64,000 bases of DNA from Streptomyces cellostaticus (GCF_023630175.1 NZ_JALLIN010000011.1:62001-126000), one strand, 5' to 3'. Numbered from the stretch's first letter, positions 45,605 to 54,465 are shown. A program made the numbers and translations. The notes: generated by a model not told the origin, from the letters alone.

Positions 45605-47749
45605 GTGACCGCCGACCCCGTGCCCACCTACCAGTTGAAGATCGCCCTGCGAGAGACCAGCCCGCCGGTCTGGCGCCGGGTCACTCTGCCCGCCGACACT
45701 TCGCTCGGCTGCCTGCACGACATCATCCAGGCATGCTTCGGCTGGGACGACTCGCACCTGCATTCCTTCACAGAACCTGGCTCCGGCCGCCAATTCGTCG
45801 ACTTCGACGCGCCTTTGGAGCACGATCCGGACCGCGACGCCGACGAGGAGTCCGTGACCGTGGCCGAGGTGCTGCCCCACGAAGGCGGTCGGCTGGGGTA
45901 CACGTACGACTTCGGCGACGACTGGCGGCATCAGATCACGCTGGAGAAGACCTTCCCCACGTCCACCCCCGACCGGCGTATCCACTGCACCGGTGGACGC
46001 CGCGCCATGCCCTACGCCGAGGACACCGGCGGCGCCTGGGGGCTGCAGGCCGTACTCGACGCCGTCGCGGACCACGGCGCACCGGCCCCCGAGCCGTGGA
46101 CGGACCTGATCGAAACGCTGCGCGAGGAGGGGTTCGACCCCGCCTGTTTCGACTGCGAGACCCTGGACCGGGAACTGGCCGGACTGGACCCGCGGCCGCC
46201 CACGGCCACCCAGGTACGAGGGTCGGCCGCAGCCGCCCCCGGCGGGCGGCGCTGCTCCTGCGGCGAGGTCCACGACGACGTGGACGACGTGGACGTGGAG
46301 TTCGTTCCGGTGCGCCCTGTCTCCCTGGCACCGCGCCCGGAGCTCGCCGCGGCCGCCCGGCAGGTGCCGCTGATCGCCACCGCGCTCCGCCTGGCCCACT
46401 GGTGCCGGGGCGGACGAGCCGTCACGTCCCGGGAGGTGCTCAAGCCCGCACTGGGCCGCCTGGCCGTCCAGGAACTCGAACTGTGGGCCCAGGACGAAGA
46501 ACTGAGCGCACTGCGGCCCGCGGAGCGCGACAATCGCCTGGCCCGTCTGCGCAGCTCCGGCGACCTGCCCTGTCTGGACACCCCTTGGCGGCTCGCTCTG
46601 TACGCGGACCTGGTGGAGATCAGCGCGGGCACCGCCCGCCCCGGTCCTGACCTGCCCGCCACCGAGGGAGACGAGGGAGTACTGGAGCTCTGGTGCCAGG
46701 CGCTCGAGGACGAACTCGACGACCTGAACGACCTCGGGAACCTCGGCCTGTCCCCGTGGCTGTCGGCCGCGCTGGGCATGCGGGACGAGGACAGCGACGG
46801 CCTGGCAGCGGTGGTGCTGCGGGCACTGTACGAGGTGCCCGACGGCGAATGGCTGGACACGGCGCTGCTCGTCGGCGCCCTCCGGGCGGGCCTTCCGAAG
46901 CAGGAGGCACGACTGGCCGAACTGCTCGTCCTGCAGATCTTCGACCAGGCCGCCGTGCTCCTCGCCGAGTACCAGGCGGCGGAGGTCGAGGCCGGCCCGG
47001 ACACGAGCCCGGAGCGCGACCACATCCTCCTCGGCATCACGGGGAGCACCGAGGACAGCGACGGCACTCCCCTGCCCGGGAAACGGCTCAGGCTCACCCC
47101 CTTGGGACGCCACGGACTGCGCGAGTACCTGCTTGCCGAGGGACTCCACGCTCCGCTGATCGGCGAACTGGCCGACGCCGACGCCCCGACGCTGCTCGAC
47201 GTCCTGCTCGACTACGACCAGGACGCCGCCCAGTCCGAGATCACCGGATGGATCAGCCATCGGGGCCAGGGCCCGGCCGCGGTCCAGCTCATCGACGCCT
47301 GCGCCGGACTGGAAGCCGACGCGGCCCTCCGTCGGCTGACCGCCACAGCGGTGCTGGCAGAACTCGATGAACCCAGAGCGCTCGCGGTCCTGCGCAAGGC
47401 AGCGGCCTCGGGTGTCCCTGGCTGCGCCGAGACTGCGGCGATCGCGCTGGTCGACCGTGGCGAGATCCCCGAGGGACACGGTTCGGAACTCCAGCTCTGG
47501 GGGCTCGTCGACCATCTGTGGGGCCCACTCGGCGTGGGCGACGAGGCATTTGCCATGTTCCTGGACCACGAGGGGAACTTGGTACTGCCGCGTCTGGAGC
47601 AGGCTGCCGACGACCTGTGGCGCTGCGGCCACCCCGCCACCGGGCCCGTCCTGGAAGCGGCGGGGCGACACCTCAGGGCTCGGGACGAGGTGCTGGCCAA
47701 GCGGCTGCGCAGGTCGGCGACCAAAGTCGGATCCCAGCGCCGACGATGA
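45605..47749 (+). CDS. Plasmid pRiA4b ORF-3-like domain protein
   Basis: GTG 45605 behind AAGGA gives 714 aa. The N-terminal 150 residues match the pRiA4b ORF-3 (IS1096 TnpR-like) domain: YQLKIALRETSPPVWRRVTLPADTSLGCLHDIIQACFGW, DSHLHSFT and GYTYDFGDDWRHQITLE. The remainder is acidic and helical (DELDDLNDLGNLGLSPWLSA, HEAT-like LTATAVLAELDEPRALAVLRKAAASG). Function is unknown. It is divergent from the SNF2/SWIM pair across 242 bp and belongs to the same module. Confidence 0.82.
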   Translation: MTADPVPTYQLKIALRETSPPVWRRVTLPADTSLGCLHDIIQACFGWDDSHLHSFTEPGSGRQFVDFDAPLEHDPDRDADEESVTVAEVLPHEGGRLGYTYDFGDDWRHQITLEKTFPTSTPDRRIHCTGGRRAMPYAEDTGGAWGLQAVLDAVADHGAPAPEPWTDLIETLREEGFDPACFDCETLDRELAGLDPRPPTATQVRGSAAAAPGGRRCSCGEVHDDVDDVDVEFVPVRPVSLAPRPELAAAARQVPLIATALRLAHWCRGGRAVTSREVLKPALGRLAVQELELWAQDEELSALRPAERDNRLARLRSSGDLPCLDTPWRLALYADLVEISAGTARPGPDLPATEGDEGVLELWCQALEDELDDLNDLGNLGLSPWLSAALGMRDEDSDGLAAVVLRALYEVPDGEWLDTALLVGALRAGLPKQEARLAELLVLQIFDQAAVLLAEYQAAEVEAGPDTSPERDHILLGITGSTEDSDGTPLPGKRLRLTPLGRHGLREYLLAEGLHAPLIGELADADAPTLLDVLLDYDQDAAQSEITGWISHRGQGPAAVQLIDACAGLEADAALRRLTATAVLAELDEPRALAVLRKAAASGVPGCAETAAIALVDRGEIPEGHGSELQLWGLVDHLWGPLGVGDEAFAMFLDHEGNLVLPRLEQAADDLWRCGHPATGPVLEAAGRHLRARDEVLAKRLRRSATKVGSQRRR

Positions 47750-47867
47750 AGTCGAACCCGCGCCGAAAGCCGAGAGGCGCGTCAGGCCCAGGTTCTGCGG
47801 TTGCCGACATGCGCGATCGCTGCGCGACGCTGGGCCGGCAGAGGCTGTGCTCGATCCTTGAGTCCTG

Positions 47868-48128
47868 TCAGCTCTCGTAGTGATAGCGACATTGCGCGAT
47901 CAGGACGCCGTCCTCGGCTGCCTTGTAGATCAGTCGGTGCTCGTCGTTGACGCGGCGCGACCAGTAGCCCTGGAACCCGTGCTTGAGGGGTTCCGGTTTG
48001 CCGATCCCCTCGTTGCCGTTCCGGGCGATGTCCGCGGCAAGCGTGTTGATGCGCTTCAGGATCTTCCGGTCCTGAAGCTGCCACCACAGGTAGTCCTCCC
48101 AGGCACGGGAGGAGAAGGTGATCTTCAA
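47868..48128 (-). CDS. yoeB: YoeB-family mRNA interferase toxin
   Basis: This 86-aa protein matches YoeB along its whole length: MKITFSSRAWEDYLWWQLQD, ILKRINTLAADIARNG, EGIGKPEPLKHGFQGYWSRRVNDEHRLIY and CRYHY near the end. The catalytic Glu, Arg and terminal His-Tyr are present. It cleaves mRNA in the ribosomal A site. The matching antitoxin gene lies just upstream but is frameshifted, so how the toxin is kept in check is unclear. Confidence 0.93.
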   Translation of the reverse strand: MKITFSSRAWEDYLWWQLQDRKILKRINTLAADIARNGNEGIGKPEPLKHGFQGYWSRRVNDEHRLIYKAAEDGVLIAQCRYHYES

Positions 48129-48137
48129 CTCGCGGCC

Positions 48138-48393
48138 CTATTCGTCGGTCGCCAGCTCGCGCACGGTGCCGCCGCCGTTCTCCAGCTCGTCGATGGACGC
48201 GAGCAGACGTCGGGCGTTCGCCGGGTTCCGCAGCAGGTATGCCGTCTCCTTCAGGGACTCGTAGTCCTCAAGGGAGACGATGACGACAGGCTCATGTCCG
48301 GCCCGGGTGATGACGACCTCTTCGCGGTCGTCGGTGACGGAGTTGAGCACCTCGGCGTACCGCGCGCGACTCGGAATACGTCATGGTCTTCAT
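48138..48393 (-). pseudogene. yefM: YefM-family antitoxin with a frameshift near the N-terminus
   Basis: From ATG 48393 the frame reads MKTMTYSESRA, as in normal YefM, then leaves frame in a CGCGCGCG run at 48361-48368. Relative to the expected SESRARYAEVLN, two bases are missing. The downstream frame encodes the rest (VLNSVTDDREEVVITRAGHE, VVIVSLEDYESLKETAYLL, ELENGGGTVRELATDE). A GTG at 48350 could start a 70-aa product without the first DNA-binding strand. Either the gene is broken, or translation restarts or slips. Confidence 0.8.
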
Positions 48394-48528
48394 GATCGAC
48401 CGCCTTTCACGTACAGGAAATTGCACGTCCGTCCCTGTTGGTGCGGCAAGCGCCGGAATGACAGCCGCGGCGCGGAAGTGTCGTGGCAGGCGGCAGGGAA
48501 CGCGTCGGCCGGTCCCGCAGGGCGGCGG

Positions 48529-48984
48529 TCAGCCCGCGAATGCCTTGCGGAGGCGTTCCGCGGCGTCTGCCGGCACCTCGGTGCGCTTGCAGAACGCGAA
48601 CCGCGCGAACGGGGCGCCTTCCTCGCGGTGGTCGTAGAAGACCGCGTTCGGGATGGCGACCACGCCCGCCCGCTCCGGCAGTGAACGGCAGAAGGCGAAA
48701 CCGTCGCTCTCCCGGAGCGGGCGGATGTCCGTGGTGATGAAGTACGTGCCCGTCGGCCGGAACACCTCGAAGCCCGCCTCCGTGAGCCCGGCGGCGAGCA
48801 GATCCCGCTTCGCCCGCATGCCGGCGCGGAACTCCTCGAAGTACGTGTCCGGCAGCGCGAGCGCCTCGACGACGGCGTACTGGAACGGCCCCGACGACAC
48901 GTACGTCAGGAATTGCTTGGCGGAACGGACGGCCGTCACGAGTTCCGCGGTACCGGTGACCCAGCCGACACCTCGTTGGCCCAC
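48529..48984 (-). pseudogene. dapC 3' fragment 3 (intact to the stop, 151 codons)
   Basis: GTG 48984 opens VGQRGVGWVTGTAELVTAVR and the rest follows the aminotransferase C-terminus (SGPFQYAVVEALALPDTYF, GTYFITTDIRPLRESDGFAF, GVVAIPNAVFYDHREEGAPF) to a normal stop. The PLP lysine and everything before it are missing, so it cannot be an active enzyme. The frame has no internal stops. Its junction and the bases before it match fragments 2, 4 and 6. Confidence 0.92.
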
Positions 48985-49040
48985 CTATTCGTCTGTCGTG
49001 GGACAGGCCCCGCTGCGGATCTCCGGCACCGCCGGTGAGC
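48970..49040. other. Attachment-scar sequence beside fragment 3
   Basis: The dapC match ends at about 48969 and ctcgttggcccacctatt follows, then a stretch related to that beside fragment 4 (shared ggcaccgccggtgagc). A stop codon in frame with the fragment precedes its GTG. Confidence 0.75.
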
Positions 49041-49142
49041 CGGTCGCGCAAGCTGTCCGAACCGGTCTTCCGGCCGCACCGCCGGGCCCGGTGACGCGGC
49101 ACTGTCCGTCGCATCCTGACCACACGAGGGAAGGAGCCGTCC

Positions 49143-49694
49143 ATGAGCGTCGACGTGATCGTGCACGCCGAGTTCCCCAAGGGGTAAACGGTCCTGCTCG
49201 GGGCCGACGGAAAGGTGATCATGACCCCGCGGAGTGAAGAGCACTCCAGCACCATCAGGTCGATGCAGATCGACTCTCTCGCTCTCGGCCGTCATGCGAA
49301 GGTCACCTCCGACGTCTACATCGACTTCCCCGCCGACGAGAACTCCGCCCCCGACCTCGCGATCCTGCGCGAGGATGCACGCAAGGAAGGTAAGCGCTAC
49401 AGCTTCGAGGACGTCCTGCTGATCTCCGAGGTCGTCTCGACCTCTTCCGCACGCAAGGACTACGACGACTGCACCGCGAAGTACGGCCGCTACGGCATTC
49501 CGGTCTACCTGGTCGTGGACCCCTACGCCCAGGAAGTCGTCCTCCACACCCAGCCGACCGGCACCGGTTACATCGCGGCACACACCCACAGGTACGGCAC
49601 GGGCAAGCTTCCCATCCCCCTGGCCGACGGCCGCACCTTCACTCTTGACCTCGACGAGCTCCCGCGCCCGGAGCCCGAGGAGGGAGATCGCTGA
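49143..49694 (+). pseudogene. Uma2-family nuclease gene with an in-frame nonsense codon
   Basis: ATG 49143 opens MSVDVIVHAEFPKG, followed by TAA at 49185-49187. The same frame continues as TVLLGADGKVIMTPRSEEHS and on through a normal Uma2 core (NSAPDLAILREDARKEGKRY, VLLISEVVSTSSARKDYDDC, YGIPVYLVVDPYAQEVVLHT) to 49694. A single base change (probably AAA to TAA) explains it. A product starting at ATG 49221 or later would lack the first strand. Confidence 0.8.
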
Positions 49695-49771
49695 CGAAGG
49701 GCATCTTGGCGACGGCTCTTGGCTGTGTCACGGGTGTGGTGGTGGACTCCCCGGCAATATCCCCGCCGTGC

Positions 49772-50749
49772 TCAGTCCCAGTCGGCATCCGGCAGCATGG
49801 CCTCCGCGATGCGAAGGGGAACCGATTGAACTTCGGGGGTGCCGTGGAGAGCTGATCGGAGCGCTGACCGGAAACGGTCGACGCCGAGCACCCTCGCGGC
49901 GATCAGCGACAAAGTCGTGATGTCCACGTCACACACGTCTACGGGTGCGGCACCGTTGGACCACAGCCGCTCGTTTGCCATCGCCAGGTCGACAGCTGTG
50001 CTGTACCGCTGGGCCATCGCGCGAAGATGGCTGATGACGGAGTCCGTCGAATCCGGTCCTGGGCGGAGCAAGCTGGAGGCGATGCCCCAGTACACGCGGA
50101 TGGGAGTACCCAGCGCGCCGACCGGGAGCACACCACGTCGATGTGGGGACTCCGAGATCAGAAACCGCAAGTGCCGCTGGACGCGCCGCCGAGGCGCGGC
50201 GTCTCCGTGCATCCCCGGATCTGATTCGCTTGGCGGGGCAGCGACGACATGGCCGGCTCCGAAACCACGGACCACGCCAGTGGCGGCGACAAGAAGGTAT
50301 GCCTGCTGCTGCGGGTGCGACAGAGGCTCCGGCGGAAGGTTGTCCCCCTCGGCCGGGCTGTGCGGTTCCTGTCGGCCGACCATCGTCTCGATGTGCGAGG
50401 CCACCTGTGACACGCCCGGGGCTTCCGCGGAGTAGGCGACCCGAAGGTACGTGCCGAATCCGTGGCCGAGATCGTGCAGGATCTCGCCGGCCGCTGAAAG
50501 CAGTTGCCTGGCCCGCTCCGTGTCGAACAACATGGCCCACTGGCCCGCGAGACGCAACGAGGTGGCCGTGTCCACTCTCTCTGTCCAGTCGGCAACGTCG
50601 GAGACCGCGGTGCTGGTGTGCGGACCGTGCCTTTGCGCAGGATCGAAGAGACCGCGCGAGAGTGTGGCCGCGTAGGATTCGAAGAAGTCGGCCGCGCGAC
50701 GGGCCTGATCGGGATCGATACGCAGCAGATCCAGCTCACGCTCGCTCAC
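49772..50749 (-). CDS. Unrecognised helical protein (third gene of the membrane-receiver operon)
   Basis: GTG 50749 directly follows the stop of the preceding gene (TGAGTG), so it is co-translated. The 325-aa protein is mostly helical: ELDLLRIDPDQARRAADFFESYAATLSRGL, TATSLRLAGQWAMLFDTERARQLLSAAGEILHDLGHGFGTYLR, STAVDLAMANERLWSN. TPR-like repeats are possible but not regular. No enzyme motif is seen. The fixed order with an ADP-ribosyltransferase-like and a membrane-receiver protein suggests a regulator or immunity partner. Confidence 0.6.
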   Translation of the reverse strand: MSERELDLLRIDPDQARRAADFFESYAATLSRGLFDPAQRHGPHTSTAVSDVADWTERVDTATSLRLAGQWAMLFDTERARQLLSAAGEILHDLGHGFGTYLRVAYSAEAPGVSQVASHIETMVGRQEPHSPAEGDNLPPEPLSHPQQQAYLLVAATGVVRGFGAGHVVAAPPSESDPGMHGDAAPRRRVQRHLRFLISESPHRRGVLPVGALGTPIRVYWGIASSLLRPGPDSTDSVISHLRAMAQRYSTAVDLAMANERLWSNGAAPVDVCDVDITTLSLIAARVLGVDRFRSALRSALHGTPEVQSVPLRIAEAMLPDADWD

Positions 50750-51376
50750 TCAGATCAGCTCCCGCACGTTGCTGAGTCTGTCCGGGGATGTGAACCGTGG
50801 ATTGGTATGGATCCAAGCCTGCGAGAAGCTCAGTTCCCGGCGGTTCCAAACCCACTTTTCGCAGCTGTGAATATGGTTGTCCGGAACGATGATCTTGGCG
50901 ACAATCTCGCCCTCCAGCTGGTAGGCCGAGTACCGGCGGTAGGTATTCAGGTCGCGCACCTCTTCGGCGACTCCCTCGATCTCGACCGCCGGCCGCGGGC
51001 CCACAAGCACCCAGCAACGGAAGAGATATGCGGTCTCGTGTCGGCCGAACTCGGTCGCGAACCAGAGAGCGGTCCGCCGGGCCGTGTGCGCGAAGTTCGT
51101 CTTCGCGAAGGTGTCACGCTCGACCGAACCGGCCGTCAGCGAGATGAACGGGGTCTGCTCGTGGAAAGGCTCTCCAGTGGCGGGATCGGGATCGGTGAAG
51201 TGGTTGACGTGCATGTCGATGTTGTCGGCGGTCAATTTCATGCGCCTCGCACGCGGGGTGATGGTGTGCGCCCCCCGCCACCAGTTGCAGATGATCCCCG
51301 CGCGGTCGTCAATGACCTTCTTCGCCTCCGTATCACTCCCCAGGGACATTCCCTTGACGCACCACTGAACGATCAC
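50750..51376 (-). CDS. Possible ADP-ribosyltransferase-fold effector
   Basis: GTG 51376 (GGAG 6 bp upstream) gives 208 aa. The core has HEQTPFISLTAGSVERDTFA (resembling the STS strand), ALWFATEFGRHETAYLFRCW and YSAYQLEGEIVAKIIVPDN (an ExE-like EGE). In ADP-ribosyltransferases these strands hold NAD. The match is by pattern only, and an Arg or His for the first motif is not secure. It lies between a membrane-receiver gene (37 bp upstream) and a helical protein gene, all on one strand. Confidence 0.5.
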   Translation of the reverse strand: MIVQWCVKGMSLGSDTEAKKVIDDRAGIICNWWRGAHTITPRARRMKLTADNIDMHVNHFTDPDPATGEPFHEQTPFISLTAGSVERDTFAKTNFAHTARRTALWFATEFGRHETAYLFRCWVLVGPRPAVEIEGVAEEVRDLNTYRRYSAYQLEGEIVAKIIVPDNHIHSCEKWVWNRRELSFSQAWIHTNPRFTSPDRLSNVRELI

Positions 51377-51412
51377 TGTTGCTCCGATCCTGGGCACACT
51401 TGTGCCGCTTGT

Positions 51413-52177
51413 TCAGCCGAGAAGGATGCGCATGGCCGTCTGGAAGAGGACTTGGGCGCTGTTGGTGGATCCCTGAGCGCCTCGGCGCCGTGCCTCCGCC
51501 TGGAGTTTCTGCGAGTCCGCGCTCGTGTAGATCAAGAAGGGCGTGGATTCGCCGCGTTCGCGCAGCTTCTCCAGCAGGACGTAGGCTTCCGCCGGGCCCT
51601 CTCTGCGAGCCATGTCCGAGATGATGAGCGCGAACCTCTGCCGCTCCGTTTTCGATAGAGCCTCATCGGTCGAAAGTGCCAGCGAGATCTGCACGCCTAC
51701 GGCTTCGAAAGCCTGCCGCTCGTTTATATTGCTCCTGGGATTGTCGTCGACCCACAGGGCCCGCTTGCCTGCTGCTGCGATGTCTCGCGCCGGTACCGCG
51801 TCCCGGACGGACCTGGCGATGCTCTGGATGTCCGGAGCCGCCGATGCTGTGTCCTCCCTCTTGACAGAGGCGAGTGTGAGTGAGGCCGTGGCGGACATCA
51901 GCTCAACGTAGTTCTCCTCGTGCTTGAAATCGCCGGGCCCGAACAGTTTTGTACTGTGTGTGCTCACCAGCCACGCGAAGATGCCCAGTACCAGGATCGG
52001 AAAGATCACCAGGAAGTAGATGAGCGGAGTCTTCTCGGTTGCGGACAGCGAATCGGCGAACGTGGTGACCAGAGCGGCGAATCCATAGACCATCACGATG
52101 AACAAGGCAATGATGCCCAGCGGATTGCGGGACAGGCCCTGGGCGGCTTTACTTAATTCTGCTAAGGCGTTTGTCAC
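51413..52177 (-). CDS. Membrane protein with a cytoplasmic receiver-like domain; two TTA codons
   Basis: GTG 52177 gives 254 aa. Two membrane helices (NPLGIIALFIVMVYGFAALV and IYFLVIFPILVLGIFAWLV) are followed by a linker and a receiver-like domain. That domain shows RALWVDDNPRSNINERQAFE with an acidic pair, FALIISDMARREG with the phosphoacceptor-position Asp, and STPFLIYTSADSQ with Thr/Ser. The invariant Lys seems replaced (RRGAQGST). Residues 5 and 8 are TTA leucine codons, so translation should depend on the bldA tRNA. It probably senses or anchors a signalling complex with the two genes downstream. Confidence 0.7.
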   Translation of the reverse strand: MTNALAELSKAAQGLSRNPLGIIALFIVMVYGFAALVTTFADSLSATEKTPLIYFLVIFPILVLGIFAWLVSTHSTKLFGPGDFKHEENYVELMSATASLTLASVKREDTASAAPDIQSIARSVRDAVPARDIAAAGKRALWVDDNPRSNINERQAFEAVGVQISLALSTDEALSKTERQRFALIISDMARREGPAEAYVLLEKLRERGESTPFLIYTSADSQKLQAEARRRGAQGSTNSAQVLFQTAMRILLG

Positions 52178-52285
52178 TTCGACTTCCCCGGTATGAGCGG
52201 CGATAGCCGCGGGGTGGTACAAGGCAGTAGCCCGAGGGTAGCCGTCCGTAGTAGCGTGCGTGCTCGGTTCTCGCCTTCCGGCCCC

Positions 52286-52732
52286 TCAGAGCCCTCGCAG
52301 CCGCTCCGCTGCCTCCTTCAGGACCTCGGCGCTCTTGCAGAAGGCGAAGCGGACGAAGGGCGCGCCCTGCTCGCGGTGGTCGTAGAAGACCGTGTTGGGG
52401 ATCGCGACCACTCCGCAACGCTCCGGCAGCGAACGGCAGAAGGCGAACCCGTCGCTCTCGCCCAGGGGGCGGATGTCGGTGGTGATGAAGTACGTGCCGG
52501 CCGGGCGGAAGACCGTGAAGCCTGCCTCCGCCAGGCCGCCCGCGAGCAGATCCCGCTTGGCCAGCATGTCCGCGCGGAAGTCCGCGAAGTACGAGTCGGG
52601 CAGCTTCAGGGCCTCGGCGACCGCGTACTGGAAGGGTCCGGAGGCGACGTACGTCAGGAACTGTTTGGCCGAGCGGACCGCCGAGACGAGGCTGGGCGTC
52701 GCCGTCACCCAGCCCACTCCTGTTTCGTGCAC
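52286..52732 (-). pseudogene. dapC 3' fragment 4 (148 codons)
   Basis: GTG 52732 opens VHETGVGWVTATPSLVSAVR and continues with SAKQFLTYVASGPFQYAVAE, GTYFITTDIRPLGESDGFAF and VVAIPNTVFYDHREQGAPF to a stop. The first 249 residues of the enzyme, including the PLP lysine, are absent. It has its own sequence differences from the intact gene and from fragments 3 and 6, so it is not a recent tandem copy. Confidence 0.92.
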
Positions 52733-52790
52733 TCATTTGCGTGTCGTGCAACAGGGCCCCACGGGCATCTGCGGCACCGCCGGTGAGCAG
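52718..52790. other. Attachment-scar sequence beside fragment 4
   Basis: The dapC match ends at about 52717 and ctgtttcgtgcactcatt follows. The next 60 bp resemble those beside fragment 3. Confidence 0.75.
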
Positions 52791-53250
52791 GCCGCTGTTC
52801 GTGTCCCGTGACGCACGTTCCAAAGGCATCCGCGCTCTCCCGGCCGCCGCCCGTGCCACTCCCGTTCCGGACGACACCCTGTGCCGTCCCCTGAAGCGGC
52901 CCTGTCACCACCGGACGACGGAGCCGTGGCAACCGCAGAGCCTGTCCGGACTGCTCTCACAGCGCATGGACGGCTCCTTCTCGTGTGTGGCCGTGTGGGC
53001 CTGCGGGGCTGCGGGGCCGGCGTCGATGGGGTTCGGCCGGAGAGGCGTGCCGTTCTGTGGTGCGGGCCCGTACGACGAAGTTCGGTTCGCCGTATGGACG
53101 TTCGAAGCCTCGGTTGCCGCGGGTGACTACCACCACGTGATGCCCTTGAGGCAGCGGGCCGCTCGTCCTCGGCCGAGTTGCCGACCGTGGTTCGGCGGTA
53201 GCGTGGCACGGCAGGGAGTGCTGCGGACAGGTTGGGCGATTCTTGTGCGG
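52791..53250. other. No gene recognised between scar 4 and the UPF0158-like gene
   Basis: Open frames on both strands cross this stretch, but composition and start sites do not support any. It probably holds the promoter of the following gene and decayed module DNA. Confidence 0.4.
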
Positions 53251-53944
53251 ATGCGGTTCGAACCCGACGCCGAGGAGGAGTTCGAGGCGGCGTGCGGGCT
53301 GCTGGTCGACCGGTTGGTCCGGTGGGCCGCGGGCCAGGGCCTGCCGGGGGCTGCGGAGATGGCGGCCTTGTTTCTCGGCGCGCTCCAGGAGCGTGGCTTC
53401 CGGGGCGACGAGGAGCCGGCGGATCGGCTGCGCGCGGCCACGGGAGACGCGGCGATCCCCCTCCTGCGCCCGCTCGCGGTCGATGGAGATGCTCGCCATG
53501 CTGCTGGAGGGCGACCCGGCAGAGTCCGGTGGCCGGCTGGATCTGTCCACCGGGGAGGTTTGGCCGGCGTTCACTGACGAGCTGGCGCCCGGGCCCCCGG
53601 CCGAGGAGGCGGACGATTCCGAGCGATGGCGGTACGTGCCGGCTCCGTGGTCCCGGGCCGGTTACCGGGACATGGAGCTGTTCATCGAAGAGGTCGGGGA
53701 CGCCGCCCTTGCCGACCGGCTGCGGATCGCCATCGGTGGGCGGGGCGCCTTCCGGCGCTTCAAGGACGTCCTCGCTGGTGACGAGCGCTCCTGGAGCCGG
53801 TACCACCGGTTCCGCGATGAGCGACAGCGCGGCAGGGCCCGCGCCCGGCTGGCCGAGGAGGGCTACTGCCCGCCCATCACCTTCTTCGTAGAGCCCAGCT
53901 CGGGTTCGTATCCTTCGGGGCCCGGGCCTGGCGGCACCGGTTGA
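53251..53944 (+). pseudogene. UPF0158-like gene split by a frameshift
   Basis: ATG 53251 opens MRFEPDAEEEFEAACGLLVD and runs to about 53484 (PLLRPLAVDG). The reading then moves to another frame: MLAMLLEGDPAESGGRLDLS, TGEVWPAFTDELAPGP, ERWRYVPAPWSRAGYRDMEL and RGAFRRFKDVLAGDERSWSR, which matches UPF0158. One extra base near 53485 would account for it. Alternatively, two overlapping genes exist, with the second starting at ATG 53483. Confidence 0.65.
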
Positions 53945-54082
53945 TCGCTGATGGAAGCGTGTCAGCCGACGGACAGGGCTGCGTGATGTGGCTGCCGATC
54001 ACCTGTGTCCCGGTCGACCAGGCAGCAGTCGAGCTTGCCGACGAGGACGCGTGCTTCGAGCGATCCCAGAGGCGGCGTGAGT

Positions 54083-54415
54083 TCAGGACGCGAGGTGTTG
54101 CAGGCGGCTGGTGGCCTCGTGGAGGACGTCGTTCCTCTTGCATAAGGTGAAGCGGACCTGGCTGCGGCCCGCGTCGGAGTCGTCGTAGAAGACCGAGTTG
54201 GGGATGGCGACGACGCCGCAGCGTTCGAGGAGGGCGCGGCAGAAGGCGTAGGCGTCCTTCTCGCCGAAGGGGGTGATGTCGGTGGTGATGAAGTACGTGC
54301 CCTGGGGCTGGTAGGCCTCGAACCCGGCTGCCCGCAGGCCGTCGCCGAGCAGGTCGCGCTTGCGGCGGAGGTCGGCGCGGAAGCTGTCGAAGTACGCGTC
54401 CGGCAGGCGGCCGGC
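54083..54415 (-). pseudogene. dapC 3' fragment 5 (divergent, 5' end lost)
   Basis: The minus strand reads LPDAYFDSFRADLRRKRDLL, GTYFITTDITPFGEKDAYAF, CRALLERCGVVAIPNSVFYD and VRFTLCKRNDVLHEATSRLQ to a stop at 54083. It is clearly homologous to the other copies but differs from them much more than they differ from each other. That suggests a donor dapC from a different lineage. No start or scar sequence is seen at its upstream end (about 54415). Confidence 0.85.
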
Positions 54416-54443
54416 TGCCGTCCCGGCCTGGAAATCAGAGCGT

Positions 54444-54465
54444 AGTCAGAGTACAGTCTGAGTAT
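54444..54465 (+). repeat. 11-bp tandem repeat at the antitoxin start
   Basis: Agtcagagtac is followed directly by agtctgagtat (two mismatches), ending in the ATG of the next gene. It could be an autoregulatory site and also suggests a very short leader. Confidence 0.5.

Noticed and set aside
48529..48984. Truncated dapC copies as functional small enzymes
   Set aside because: They lack the PLP lysine and the cofactor-binding half; an open frame alone does not support activity.
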